Source: Prosthecodimorpha hirschii (lineage in GTDB: Bacteria; Pseudomonadota; Alphaproteobacteria; Rhizobiales; Ancalomicrobiaceae). From it: a stretch of 64,000 nucleotides of DNA. How positions within the stretch are numbered: the stretch's first letter is position 1; each line of letters opens with the position of its first letter. Under the pieces are notes generated by a model. It was not told the origin of the DNA, did not search any database, and was given only the letters and a program-made list of their open reading frames with translations. This document shows positions 9,943-19,155 of this stretch, piece by piece. Where the stretch lies: the NCBI RefSeq assembly GCF_001305515.1, contig NZ_LJYW01000001.1, forward strand, positions 6,034,793 to 6,098,792. The letters run 5' to 3'. The translations under genes and the position numbers were made by a program.

Positions 9943-11271
9943 CTAGGCTCGTCCGAAGACGCGCCGGAAGATCGTGTCGACATGCTTCAGGTGATAGCCG
10001 AGATCGAACTTCTCGCGGATCTCCGCCTCCGACAGGGCGGCGCGGACATCCGGGTCGGCGAGCAGTTCCTCCAGGAAGTCGACGCTGGCGCTGCCGTCGC
10101 GCTGGTAGCTGTCCCAGACCTTCATGGCGTTGCGCTGGACGAGGCGATAGGACTCCTCGCGGCTGACGCCGGCCTGGGTCAGGGCGAGCAGGATGCGCTG
10201 CGAATGCACCAGGCCACCGAGCCGGTCCATGTTCATGGCCATGCGCTCGGGATAGACGACCAGCTTGTCGATCACCCCGGTCAGCCGGGCGAGCGCGAAA
10301 TCGAGCGTCACGGTCGCATCCGGGCCGATCATGCGTTCGACCGAGGAATGCGAGATGTCGCGCTCGTGCCAGAGGGCGACATTCTCCATCGCCGGCATCG
10401 CGTAGGCGCGCACCATGCGGGCGAGCCCGGTCAGGTTCTCGGTCAGGACCGGGTTGCGCTTGTGCGGCATGGCCGAGGAGCCCTTCTGGCCGGGCGAGAA
10501 ATACTCCTCCGCCTCCAGGACCTCGGTGCGCTGAAGGTGGCGGACCTCGATCGCCAATCGCTCGACCGAGGAGGCGACCACGCCGAGCACGGCGAAGAAC
10601 ATGGCGTGCCGGTCGCGCGGGATGACCTGGGTCGAGACCGGCTCGACGGCGAGGCCCATCTTCTCCGCGACATGCTCCTCCACGCGCGGGTCGATGTTGG
10701 CGAAGGTGCCGACCGCGCCGGAGATCGCGCAGGTGGCGACCTCGTGGCGGGCGAAGACCAGCCGCTGCCGGGCGCGGGTGAATTCGGCATAGGCCTCGGC
10801 GAGCTTCAGCCCGAAGGTGACCGGCTCGGCATGGATGCCGTGCGAGCGGCCGATGGTCGGGGTCAGCTTGTGCTCGAAGGCGCGCCGTTCGATCGCCTTG
10901 AGGAGCTGGTCGACGTCGGCGATCAGGATGTCGGCGGCGCGCACCAGCTGCACGGCGAAGCAGGTGTCGAGCACGTCCGAGGAGGTCATGCCCTGGTGCA
11001 CGAAGCGCGCCTCCGGCCCGACGATCTCGGCCAGATGCGTCAGGAAGGCGATCACGTCATGCTTGGTGACGCGCTCGATCTCGTCGATCCGCGCCACGTC
11101 GAACTGTGCCGGCCCGCCCAGCTCCCAGACCCGCCTGGCGGCCTCCTTCGGCACCACGCCGAGCTCGGCCAGCGCGTCGGTCGCGTGCGCCTCGATCTCG
11201 AACCAGATGCGGAAGCGCGCCTGCGGCTCCCAGACGGCGACCATCTCGGGACGGGAATAGCGGGGGATCAT
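9943..11271 (-). CDS. purB: Adenylosuccinate lyase
   Basis: PurB carries out two beta-eliminations of fumarate in purine synthesis, on SAICAR and on adenylosuccinate. The 442-residue protein starts MIPRYSRPEMVAVW, a typical start. It has QGMTSSDVLDT (about 93-103), GRSHGIHAEP carrying the catalytic His (about 141-150), and the superfamily signature SSAMPHKRNP (about 267-276) with the catalytic Ser loop. Length is that of the short bacterial form. It is the fifth purine gene in the first 11 kb, but is separated from purC by other genes and presumably has its own promoter. Confidence 0.97.
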   Translation of the reverse strand: MIPRYSRPEMVAVWEPQARFRIWFEIEAHATDALAELGVVPKEAARRVWELGGPAQFDVARIDEIERVTKHDVIAFLTHLAEIVGPEARFVHQGMTSSDVLDTCFAVQLVRAADILIADVDQLLKAIERRAFEHKLTPTIGRSHGIHAEPVTFGLKLAEAYAEFTRARQRLVFARHEVATCAISGAVGTFANIDPRVEEHVAEKMGLAVEPVSTQVIPRDRHAMFFAVLGVVASSVERLAIEVRHLQRTEVLEAEEYFSPGQKGSSAMPHKRNPVLTENLTGLARMVRAYAMPAMENVALWHERDISHSSVERMIGPDATVTLDFALARLTGVIDKLVVYPERMAMNMDRLGGLVHSQRILLALTQAGVSREESYRLVQRNAMKVWDSYQRDGSASVDFLEELLADPDVRAALSEAEIREKFDLGYHLKHVDTIFRRVFGRA

Positions 11272-11412
11272 GGGAAGCCTCGGAATGTCGGGAAATCGGC
11301 CGAGGGCTTAGCAGAGGGGGGCGCGTGGCTCAACCGGAATGGGTTGCGGCGGCCGATCGGTTTGGCGATCGGATGGGGGATTGCGGTAATCGGTTCTCTT
11401 AAAAATGCTGGC

Positions 11413-12381
11413 TCACTGACCGTCCGCGGCCGGCGCCGGATCGGTAGCCGCCGGGGCCGGTGCCGCCGTCGGGGCCGCCGGCTTCGGCTTCTTCGGTTTG
11501 GGCTTCTGGGGCGGCTTGGGCTTGACGGGCGGCTTGGAGCCGGCCGGTGCTGCGGCGACCCCCGGTACCGGCGCGGGTCCCGACCCGGCCGCCGGCGTCC
11601 CTCCGTCCGGCGCGGCGATCGCCTTGCCGGCCTGCGGGTTCTTGTCGAAGCTCGCGGCGATGCCGATGTAGCGGCGCTCGCCGCCGCCGAAGCCGAAGCG
11701 GTAGACGCTGACGATCACGATCAGGACCGGGCCGCGGCCGTCGCGCGGATAGACGATCACGTCGGACAGGCCGTAGCCCTTCGGGCAGCCGCGGCTCGGC
11801 GGCAGGTCCTTGTCCTCGTGCAGGATGCGGATCGGCTGGCCCTGGGCGTCCTCGAGCTGAAGCACGAAGCCGCGCAGCTCGTTGCCGAAATTGCAGCCCT
11901 GCCGGGTCAGCTGGTGTTCGGTCAGCCGCAGCCGGACGGTGCCGAGGCCGGGCGAGCGGGCGTCGTCCGGCACCGTGAAGGCGAGGAAGCGTGCGGCCGC
12001 CTCGACCTTGTCGGCCGGGTCGCTGAGGATCGTCTTGCCCTGCCGGCCGATGCCGAGCGTGACCAGCGTCGAGGAGGCCTGGTTGCGGGTCTGGCTGCGC
12101 GCCTGGTCGAGCTTGGCCCAGTTCTGCTGCAGATGGGTGCGGAAGGGCGAGCCCGGCACCCATTCGTCGATGCGGTTGTCGATCACGTAGAGGTTAGAAT
12201 AGGGGAAGTTCGACGCGTCCTGGACGCCATATTCCTCGAAGGCGAAATAGGTGCCGTCCGGCGAGAAGCCGAGGATGTCGCGCCGGGCCGCGTCCGCCGC
12301 CTGCGCCGAGCCGGCGTAAGGCGTCGCCAGGACGGCGAGGAGCGCGATGGCGCGACAGAGGTTTTGGCACCGGGACGGCAC
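11413..12381 (-). CDS. Secreted DUF2259 protein with Lys/Pro/Ala-rich tail
   Basis: The 322-residue product belongs to DUF2259, predicted secreted proteins of unknown function. It has a signal peptide ending AQA (about residue 28), then the conserved ILGFSPDGTYFAFEEYG segment and FPYSNLYVID. The last 90 residues are a low-complexity run of Pro, Lys and Ala. A GTG start at 12381 was chosen, since AAGGAA lies just upstream and the signal peptide begins there; the in-frame ATG farther up gives an unlike extension. The gene lies between purB and a divergent flavoenzyme gene and seems monocistronic. The function is unknown. Confidence 0.85.
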   Translation of the reverse strand: MPSRCQNLCRAIALLAVLATPYAGSAQAADAARRDILGFSPDGTYFAFEEYGVQDASNFPYSNLYVIDNRIDEWVPGSPFRTHLQQNWAKLDQARSQTRNQASSTLVTLGIGRQGKTILSDPADKVEAAARFLAFTVPDDARSPGLGTVRLRLTEHQLTRQGCNFGNELRGFVLQLEDAQGQPIRILHEDKDLPPSRGCPKGYGLSDVIVYPRDGRGPVLIVIVSVYRFGFGGGERRYIGIAASFDKNPQAGKAIAAPDGGTPAAGSGPAPVPGVAAAPAGSKPPVKPKPPQKPKPKKPKPAAPTAAPAPAATDPAPAADGQ

Positions 12382-12605
12382 GGATTTCCTTCCCTTCGAG
12401 TCGGTCTTAGACCGGCTTCTTTCATAGCAGGATGTCGGCGCCAAGAGGGCGCGGCAAGCCGGCAACCATGCTAGGACGGTGCGTCCCTTCGGAATCAGGA
12501 TCGTGGCGCCGTGCCGGTGCAGGGCCGAAGGGAGTGCGCCGGCGGTATCGCCGGAGCGCGGCTTGCGCTATTGGCGACACCGGTGAACGTCTCCAAGGGT
12601 TCCTC

Positions 12606-13850
12606 ATGAGCGATGTGATTGTCCTCGGTGCCGGCATGGTCGGCGTCTCCGCCGCCTTGCACCTGGCCATGAAGGGCCGATCGGTGGTGCTGGTCGACCG
12701 TCGCGAACCGGGCGAGGAGACCAGCTACGGCAATACCGGCATCGTCGAGCGCGAAGGCTATATACCGGTCACCATCCCGAAGGATCCGCGCGCGCTGCTG
12801 CGCTATGCGCTCAACCAGGCGCCGGAGGCGAACTATCACCTGTCGCACCTGCCGAAGGTCGCCGGCTGGCTGATGCAGCTGTGGTCGCGCTCCAACACGG
12901 CCGGGGTCGAGGCCTATGCGGCCGACAACGAGCTCCTGTGCCGCCACGCCGTCCCCGAGCACCGTGCGCTCGCCGCCGCCGCCGGCGCGGAGCGCTACTT
13001 CCGGCAGACCGGCTGGATCCGGCTCTATCGCAGCCCGGCGAGCTTTGCCGGTGCGGCCAAGCTGTTCGAATTGTGCGACCGCTACGGCGTCGCCTACCGG
13101 GTCATGGATGCCGACGGCCTCGCCGAGATCGAACCGCATCTGGCGCGCATCATGCACAAGGCGGCGATCTGGCCGGAGACCGACAGCGTGTCCTGGCCGG
13201 CCGGCGTGACCAAGGCCTACGCGGCCCGCTTCCAGGCGCTCGGCGGCCGCTTCGTGCATGGCGACGCGCGCTCGCTGACGCGGACAGCGGACGGCTGGTC
13301 GGTCGTGGCCGGCGGCGAGACGGTCACGGCCCGTGAGGTCGTCGTCGCGCTCGGCCCCTGGACCGGCGACATCCTGGCCCCGCTCGGGCTGAAATTCCCG
13401 CTCATCGCCAAGCGCGGCTACCACATGCATTTCGGCGCGACCGGCAATGCGGTGCTGAACCACCCGATCGTCGATGTCGAGCACGGCTTCTGCCTGACCC
13501 CGATGGAGAAGGGCATCCGCCTGACCACGGCGGTCGAATTCGCCGACCGCGACGCCCCGCCGACACCGCGCCAGCTCGAGCAGCTGAAGCCGATCGCGCG
13601 GGCTCTGTTCCCGCTCGCCGAGGAGCGCGACGAGACGCCCTGGCTCGGCCGTCGGCCTGCCTTGCCGGACTCGCTGCCGGTGATCGGGCGGGCGCCGGGC
13701 GTGCCCGGGATGTGGCTCGATTTCGGCCATGGCCATCTGGGCTTCACGCAGGGGCCGATCTCGGGCAGGCTGATCGCCGAGGCGATGACCGGCCAGACGC
13801 CGCTCGTCGATCTGCGCCCCTTCCGGGCCGAACGCTTCTTCGGAGGTTGA
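12606..13850 (+). CDS. FAD-dependent amino acid dehydrogenase (DadA-like)
   Basis: This 414-residue flavoenzyme is of the DAO/DadA type, which oxidises amines or D-amino acids and passes electrons to the quinone pool or an acceptor. The Rossmann motif VIVLGAGMVGVSAALHLA lies at residues 4-21, followed by VVLVDRREPGEETSYGNTGIV, the DadA-like loop. The C-terminus carries the second FAD segment (WLDFGHGHLGFTQGP). It starts at 12606; the longer in-frame frame begins in the promoter region of the divergent gene. The next gene begins 7 bases after its stop, suggesting an operon. The substrate is not defined. Confidence 0.9.
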   Translation: MSDVIVLGAGMVGVSAALHLAMKGRSVVLVDRREPGEETSYGNTGIVEREGYIPVTIPKDPRALLRYALNQAPEANYHLSHLPKVAGWLMQLWSRSNTAGVEAYAADNELLCRHAVPEHRALAAAAGAERYFRQTGWIRLYRSPASFAGAAKLFELCDRYGVAYRVMDADGLAEIEPHLARIMHKAAIWPETDSVSWPAGVTKAYAARFQALGGRFVHGDARSLTRTADGWSVVAGGETVTAREVVVALGPWTGDILAPLGLKFPLIAKRGYHMHFGATGNAVLNHPIVDVEHGFCLTPMEKGIRLTTAVEFADRDAPPTPRQLEQLKPIARALFPLAEERDETPWLGRRPALPDSLPVIGRAPGVPGMWLDFGHGHLGFTQGPISGRLIAEAMTGQTPLVDLRPFRAERFFGG

Positions 13851-13857
13851 GCGCGGC

Positions 13858-14706
13858 ATGTCGCGCGGTTTCGCCTGGTCGATCATTGCGATCATCGCCG
13901 CTTCGGGGCTGGCGGGCTGGCTGCTCTATGGACCGGTCGCGCGCCAGAGCGAGCTCGGCGTGTTCCTGCTGATCGGCGCGGTCCTGCTGCTGTTCCTGTC
14001 TCTCGGCCTCGCCGCCGATGGCGGGCCGGGGAAGGCCGAGCCGGCCGGCCCGAAGCGCAAGGCGAAGACCACGGAGACGGCCGGCGATGCGCTGCCGGGC
14101 GACGTGGCCGGCATTCGGGTGGTGGTCTCGGAGCGCGGCATTTCGGTGCCGTTCCAGGCCGGCTGGCGCGACTTCGCCGGCTATCCCGAATTCGTCATCG
14201 ATCCCGATTTTCCGGCCGGCGCGCTCGAACTGGAACTGGTCGAGCCGGCGCATGCTTCCTTCGGGGTGATCGGCCAGCGCGGCGTCGTCTTCCGCGACGA
14301 CGGTTCGCTCCGGCTCGACATCGATGGCGTCGCGACCGAGTTCGACGATCTCGCCGCCCTGTTCGCCTCGCCGCAGCGGTCCGATCTCGGCCGCGAGCGG
14401 AACGCCGGGCTGTTCCTCGAACTGTTCGGCCATGTCTATGCCATCGATCCGTCGGGCGGTCTGGTGCCGGCGGCGGACGGATCCGGCGATCGGCGCGGCC
14501 GGCTGGTCGATATCCTGACCGCGGCCACCCATAGCGGCGATCGCGCCCGCTTCGAAAGCCGCATGAGCCCCGGGCGCGTCTTCGGCGTGATCGGCGGCCG
14601 GCCGGTCCGCGTCGGCGAGGACGGCACCGTCGAATGGATCCGTTCCGACGGCGTGGTGATCTTCCCGAGCCTGCTCGCCGCCCGTACCGCCATCTCGGCA
14701 TCCTGA
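13858..14706 (+). CDS. Hypothetical inner-membrane protein with two N-terminal helices
   Basis: I do not recognise this 282-residue protein. Two membrane helices, about residues 5-24 and 33-52, are followed by a basic linker (GPKRKAKTT) and a soluble domain of about 200 residues containing repeated Asp/Gly turns (DPSGGLVPAADGSGDRRG). The ATG is 7 bases after the flavoenzyme stop, and the two are probably cotranscribed. The soluble part may face the cytoplasm or periplasm. Codon use matches the neighbours, so the gene seems real, but no function can be assigned. Confidence 0.75.
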   Translation: MSRGFAWSIIAIIAASGLAGWLLYGPVARQSELGVFLLIGAVLLLFLSLGLAADGGPGKAEPAGPKRKAKTTETAGDALPGDVAGIRVVVSERGISVPFQAGWRDFAGYPEFVIDPDFPAGALELELVEPAHASFGVIGQRGVVFRDDGSLRLDIDGVATEFDDLAALFASPQRSDLGRERNAGLFLELFGHVYAIDPSGGLVPAADGSGDRRGRLVDILTAATHSGDRARFESRMSPGRVFGVIGGRPVRVGEDGTVEWIRSDGVVIFPSLLAARTAISAS

Positions 14707-14814
14707 CCGGTCGGGCTGAGCCTGTTCGCCCCATCGGGCGCCCCATTGAGTGACCTGTCGCGGCATGGGGTCAGCCGCGCGAGACGATGGGCGCCGTCAG
14801 CCCCGATCGACCCG

Positions 14815-15294
14815 TCAGGGTTCGCGCAGCGGCAGGCTCGGCGTGTCCTTGACGGTCGCGACCACGATGCGCGACTGCACGTCGGAGACGAGCTGGGAGT
14901 TGAGCAGCTTCATGCGCAGGAAGTCGTCATAGGCCTTGATGTCATCGGCGACGACCTTGATCATGTAGTCGACTGCGCCCGTGATCCGTTCGCACAGAAC
15001 CACTTCCGGCCATCGGTTCACCATCCGGTCGAACTCCTGCATGTTCTCGGTCGACGGCAGGGCGAGCTTGACGAAGGTGTAGGAGGCGAAGCCGAGGCCG
15101 ACCATCTCGCGGTCGACCAGCGCGGCGGTGCGCCGGATCACGCCGGCCTCCTTCAACCGCTTGATCCGGCGCCAGCAGGGCGTCTGGCTCATCCCGGCCC
15201 GGTTCGCCACATCGGCCACCGAGAGCGAGGCGTCCTCCTGCAGAACGCGGAGGATTCGAATGTCTCCGGCATCGAGTGAAATTTGATCGGTCAT
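14815..15294 (-). CDS. Lrp/AsnC family transcriptional regulator
   Basis: The 159-residue protein is an Lrp/AsnC regulator: a helix-turn-helix (about residues 20-50, SVADVANRAGMSQTPCWRRI with recognition helix) joined to an alpha/beta RAM ligand domain (about 65-145, ending DVQSRIVVATVKDTP). Such regulators respond to amino acids. The gene is transcribed divergently from the indolepyruvate ferredoxin oxidoreductase gene, sharing a 290-base region, so control of that gene by an aromatic or branched amino acid is likely. The ATG at 15294 gives the full HTH. Confidence 0.95.
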   Translation of the reverse strand: MTDQISLDAGDIRILRVLQEDASLSVADVANRAGMSQTPCWRRIKRLKEAGVIRRTAALVDREMVGLGFASYTFVKLALPSTENMQEFDRMVNRWPEVVLCERITGAVDYMIKVVADDIKAYDDFLRMKLLNSQLVSDVQSRIVVATVKDTPSLPLREP

Positions 15295-15584
15295 CGGCGA
15301 TTCCTGGAAGATTTCATTCGATCAGATCGGTCCAACCGGGGAAATAGCACGGAAATCGCCGCAAAGGCGGAGCATATTTCCCTCTGCATGCGGGACTTTT
15401 CGGCACCACCCGCCCAAACCGGCGGCACGACCGGCGGGCGCGGCCCGGACGGGAACGCAAAGGGTGCCGTCCGCGTCGGATGGACGGAAGCCGAGGTTCG
15501 GAGCGGTCGCTCCGGCGGCACCGGCAAAAGGCGTTGCGGGCACGATGCGGTCCGGTCGACCCATCGGGCTTTGGGAGGGGTTCG

Positions 15585-18500
15585 ATGACGGAAGCGGTCA
15601 GGGCGATCACGCTCGACGACAAGTATGCTCTGGAAAGCGGCCGGGCCTACATGACCGGCATCCAGGCTCTGGTGCGCCTGCCGCTCGACCGCATCCGGCT
15701 CGACCGGCGCGCCGGGCTCGATACGGCCGGCTTCATCTCGGGCTATCGCGGCTCGCCGCTCGGCGGCTACGACCAGCAGCTGACCGGCGCGCGCCGGCTG
15801 CTCGGCGCCCACAACGTGGTCTTCACCCCCGGCGTCAACGAGGAACTCGCCGCCACCGCCGTCTGGGGCACCCAGAAGGTCGGGCTGGCCGGCCAGGGGT
15901 CCAAGCATGACGGCGTCTTCGGCATCTGGTACGGCAAGGCGCCCGGCGTCGACCGCTGCGGCGACGTGTTCCGCCACGCCAACGCCTCCGGCACCGACCG
16001 CCACGGCGGCTGCCTGGCGATCGCCGGCGACGACCACCTCGCCAAATCCTCGACCGTCGCCTGCCAGTCCGAATTCCATTTCGCCGACCTGGAGATCCCG
16101 GTCCTCAATCCGGCCGACCTGCAGGACGTGCTCGATTTCGGCCTGCACGGGCTGGAGCTGTCGCGCTATTCCGGCCTCTGGGTCTCGCTGATCGCGCTCG
16201 CCGACACGATGGATTCCTCCGGCATCGTCGACGTCGATCCCGCCCGCCTGAAGTTCCTCCGGCCGCGCGACCTGATGGACCCGCGCGAGGGCGGCGATTT
16301 CAACAAGCCGATCCTGCTCAAGACGCGGCTCGAAAACGAAGCCTCCGTGCGCGAGATCCGGCTGCCGGCCGCCAAGGCCTATGTGCGGGCGAACGGGCTC
16401 GACGGCATCCGCTTCGGCTCGCCGCGGCCGCGCATCGGCCTGGTCGCGACCGGCAAGGCCTATCGCGACCTGCGCCAGGCGCTCGACCTGCTCGGCATCG
16501 ACGATGCCCGCGCCACCCGGATGGGGCTCGCCATCTACAAGGTCGCGATGAGCTGGCCGATCGAGCCGATCGGCATCGCCAACTTCGCCAAGTCGCTGGA
16601 AACGCTGGTGGTCGTCGAGCACAAGCGGCCGCTGATGGAAGCCCAGATCAAGGACCTGCTCTACAACTGGCCGGACCATCGCCGCCCGCAGATCTGGGGC
16701 AAGACGACCCCGAAGGGCGAGCCCTTCCTGTCCTCGATCCGCGATCTCTCCGCCGCCGAGATGGTACCGGCCCTGATGTCGGTGCTGCCCGGTGCGGCCG
16801 AGGATGCCGAGATGCGCGCGGTCGCCGACCGCATGGTGCAGCAGTCGATGTGGGCGCAGGGCCACGCCACCGACGCCAAGCGCTCGCCCTATTTCTGTTC
16901 CGGCTGTCCGCATTCGAGCTCGACCAAGGTGCCGGACGGCGCCCGCGCCATGCCGGGCATCGGCTGCCACGCCATGACCGAGGTCGCCGAGCGGACCACC
17001 GAGGGCCTGGTCGCCATGGGCGGGGAGGGCGTGCCGTGGGTCGGCGCGCATCATTTCGCCAAGGACGGCCATATGTTCGCCAATCTCGGCGACGGCACCT
17101 TCTACCATTCCGGCAGCCTGGCCATCCGCCAGGCGGTCGCCGCCAAGGTGCCGATCACCTACAAGATCCTGTTCAACGACGCCGTCGCCATGACCGGCGG
17201 CCAGCCGCATGACGGGCCGCTCAGCGTGCCGAAGATCGTCGCCTTGGTGGCGGCCGAGGGTGTCGAGCGCATCGTCGTGGTCAGCGACCATCCCGAACAG
17301 TTGTCCGCCCGGTCGGACCTTCGCGGCGTGCCGGTGCATCACCGCGACGAGTTGCTGACGGTCGAGCGCGAGTTGCAGGGCTACCGGGGCGTCTCGGTCC
17401 TGATCTACGACCAGACCTGCGCGGCCGAGAAGCAGCGCCGGCGCAAGAAGGGCAGCTTCGCCGACCCGGCCCGGCGCCTCTTCGTCAACGATCGCGTCTG
17501 CGAGGACTGCGGCGACTGTTCGGTCCAGTCCAACTGCGTTTCCGTCGAGCCGGTCGCGACCGATTTCGGTCGCAAGCGCAAGATCAACCAGTCGAGCTGC
17601 AACAAGGACTATTCCTGCGTCGCCGGCTTCTGCCCGTCCTTCGTCTGGGTGGAAGGCGGCGCGGTCCGGCGCGCGCCGAAGACCGGACCGGATCCGGCGA
17701 CCCTCGCCGCGGCCCTGCCGGTCCCGGTTCGGGCCGGCCTGGAGCGGACGCTGAACCTGCTCGTCACCGGCATCGGCGGCATGGGGGTGACCACGGTCGG
17801 CGCCGTGCTGGCGGTGGCGGCCCATCTCGACGGCTTGAACACGCTGACGCTCGACATGACCGGCCTTGCCCAGAAGGGCGGCCCGGTCACCTCCTTCGTC
17901 CGCTTCGCCCCCGGCGGCACGGCGATCGAGGGGCCGCGCGTGCCGACCGCCGCGCTCGACGTGCTGATCGCCTCCGACATGCTGGTCGCCGCCGGCGCCG
18001 AGACGCTGACGGTCATGTCGCAGGCGCGCACCGCCACGGTGGCCAACGCCCGCGTCGCCCCGACGGCGGAATTCGTGCTGCGCCAGGTGCAGTCCTTCGA
18101 GGCGGCGCGGCTGTCGCGCACGCTCGCGGAGGCCTCGCGCGACTATGCGGAGTTCAATGCCGCGGGCCTTGCCGAGAAGCTGTTCGGGGACGCCATCTAT
18201 GCCAACATGATGCTGGTCGGCGCCGCCCTGCAGAAGGGGCTGCTGCCGGTCTCGCTGGCGGCGGTCGAGAACGCCATTCGGCTCAACGGCGCCTCCGTCG
18301 GGCAGAACCTGCAGGCGCTCCATGCCGGCCGGCTGATCGCGGTCGATCCGGCCGCGGTCCTGGCCCTGGTCGAGCCGGATGCGGTCCTGCCGGAACGCAG
18401 CCTCGACGAGCGCATCGCGTTTCTGGCCGACGAGCTGACCCGCTACCAGGATGCCGCCTATGCGGCGCGCTACCGCGACCTCGTCGCCACCGTGCGTGCC

Positions 18501-19070
18501 GCCGAGGCCCGCGCGATGGGGCCGGGCGTCGAGCGGCTCGCCTGGGCGGCGACGGAAAATCTCTACAAGGTCATGGCGATCAAGGACGAGTACGAGGTCG
18601 CCCGGCTCTATGCCGACCCGGCCTTCAAGGCGAAGCTCGCCGAGCAGTTCGAGGGCGTCGACAAGATCCGCGTCATGCTCGCCCCGCCGCTGATCGCCCG
18701 GCACGACCCGGCGACCGGGCGCCCGCGCAAGATCGCCTTCGGTCCCTGGATCTTCGGCGCCTTCCGCCTGCTGGCCGGTCTGAAGGGCCTTCGCGGCGGC
18801 ATGTTCGACGTCTTCGCCCGCACCGGCGAGCGCCGTGCGGAGCGCGCCCTGCGCGAGGACTACGCGGCCGACCTGCAGCGGCTGGCCCGCGATCTGACGC
18901 CGGCCAACCACGGGCTCGCGGTCGAGATCGCCCGCGTGCCCGAGACTGTGAAAGGCTACGGTCCGGTCAAGGAGGCCAACATGGCGCGGGCGGCCAAGCG
19001 GCGTGAAGGGCTGGTCGAGCGCTTCGCCGCCGGTCCCGCCATGCGCCCGGTCCTGGTGGCGGCCGAATAG
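15585..19070 (+). CDS. Indolepyruvate ferredoxin oxidoreductase, fused alpha-gamma
   Basis: This 1161-residue protein fuses the IorA-like thiamin-diphosphate part and the IorB/gamma part in one chain. The enzyme family oxidises arylpyruvates, from aromatic amino acid transamination, to aryl-acetyl-CoA with ferredoxin as acceptor. Near the start lies GFISGYRGSPLGGYDQQL. Cys-rich ferredoxin-type sites follow: CSGCPH at about 438-443, C639, C642 and C645 in CEDCGDC, and another Cys group near 672-684. TPP binding is represented by LGDGTFYHSG near 506. The gamma domain begins near 722 (LLVTGIGGMGVTTVG). A GGGAGGGG site precedes the ATG. The long fused form is common in alphaproteobacteria. Confidence 0.94.
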   Translation: MTEAVRAITLDDKYALESGRAYMTGIQALVRLPLDRIRLDRRAGLDTAGFISGYRGSPLGGYDQQLTGARRLLGAHNVVFTPGVNEELAATAVWGTQKVGLAGQGSKHDGVFGIWYGKAPGVDRCGDVFRHANASGTDRHGGCLAIAGDDHLAKSSTVACQSEFHFADLEIPVLNPADLQDVLDFGLHGLELSRYSGLWVSLIALADTMDSSGIVDVDPARLKFLRPRDLMDPREGGDFNKPILLKTRLENEASVREIRLPAAKAYVRANGLDGIRFGSPRPRIGLVATGKAYRDLRQALDLLGIDDARATRMGLAIYKVAMSWPIEPIGIANFAKSLETLVVVEHKRPLMEAQIKDLLYNWPDHRRPQIWGKTTPKGEPFLSSIRDLSAAEMVPALMSVLPGAAEDAEMRAVADRMVQQSMWAQGHATDAKRSPYFCSGCPHSSSTKVPDGARAMPGIGCHAMTEVAERTTEGLVAMGGEGVPWVGAHHFAKDGHMFANLGDGTFYHSGSLAIRQAVAAKVPITYKILFNDAVAMTGGQPHDGPLSVPKIVALVAAEGVERIVVVSDHPEQLSARSDLRGVPVHHRDELLTVERELQGYRGVSVLIYDQTCAAEKQRRRKKGSFADPARRLFVNDRVCEDCGDCSVQSNCVSVEPVATDFGRKRKINQSSCNKDYSCVAGFCPSFVWVEGGAVRRAPKTGPDPATLAAALPVPVRAGLERTLNLLVTGIGGMGVTTVGAVLAVAAHLDGLNTLTLDMTGLAQKGGPVTSFVRFAPGGTAIEGPRVPTAALDVLIASDMLVAAGAETLTVMSQARTATVANARVAPTAEFVLRQVQSFEAARLSRTLAEASRDYAEFNAAGLAEKLFGDAIYANMMLVGAALQKGLLPVSLAAVENAIRLNGASVGQNLQALHAGRLIAVDPAAVLALVEPDAVLPERSLDERIAFLADELTRYQDAAYAARYRDLVATVRAAEARAMGPGVERLAWAATENLYKVMAIKDEYEVARLYADPAFKAKLAEQFEGVDKIRVMLAPPLIARHDPATGRPRKIAFGPWIFGAFRLLAGLKGLRGGMFDVFARTGERRAERALREDYAADLQRLARDLTPANHGLAVEIARVPETVKGYGPVKEANMARAAKRREGLVERFAAGPAMRPVLVAAE

Positions 19071-19083
19071 GCCCGGGGACGGC

Positions 19084-19112
19084 AAAAAGCCCGGCCGGAG
19101 GAACCGGCCGGG
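19084..19112 (-). terminator. Rho-independent terminator of the first chemoreceptor gene
   Basis: On the minus strand, an 8-base perfect stem (CCCGGCCG with CGGCCGGG) and short loop are followed by TTTTT. It is 45 bases past the chemoreceptor stop. On the plus strand there is no T-run, though the stem could also pause the convergent ior transcript, whose stop is at 19070. Confidence 0.85.
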
Positions 19113-19155
19113 CGCCCAAGACCCGGTTGCGCGGGATCGCGTCGCGGGGATGACC

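Noticed and set aside
9871-12474. An 867-codon frame opposite purB and the DUF2259 gene
   Set aside because: It spans two real genes on the other strand and the gap between them, which a single protein gene would not do. No motif seen.
15291-19085. A 1264-codon antisense frame opposite the indolepyruvate oxidoreductase gene
   Set aside because: It mirrors the third-base GC bias of the sense gene, has no recognisable motif, and its composition is typical of shadow frames (Arg, Gly, Ala, Asp, His).
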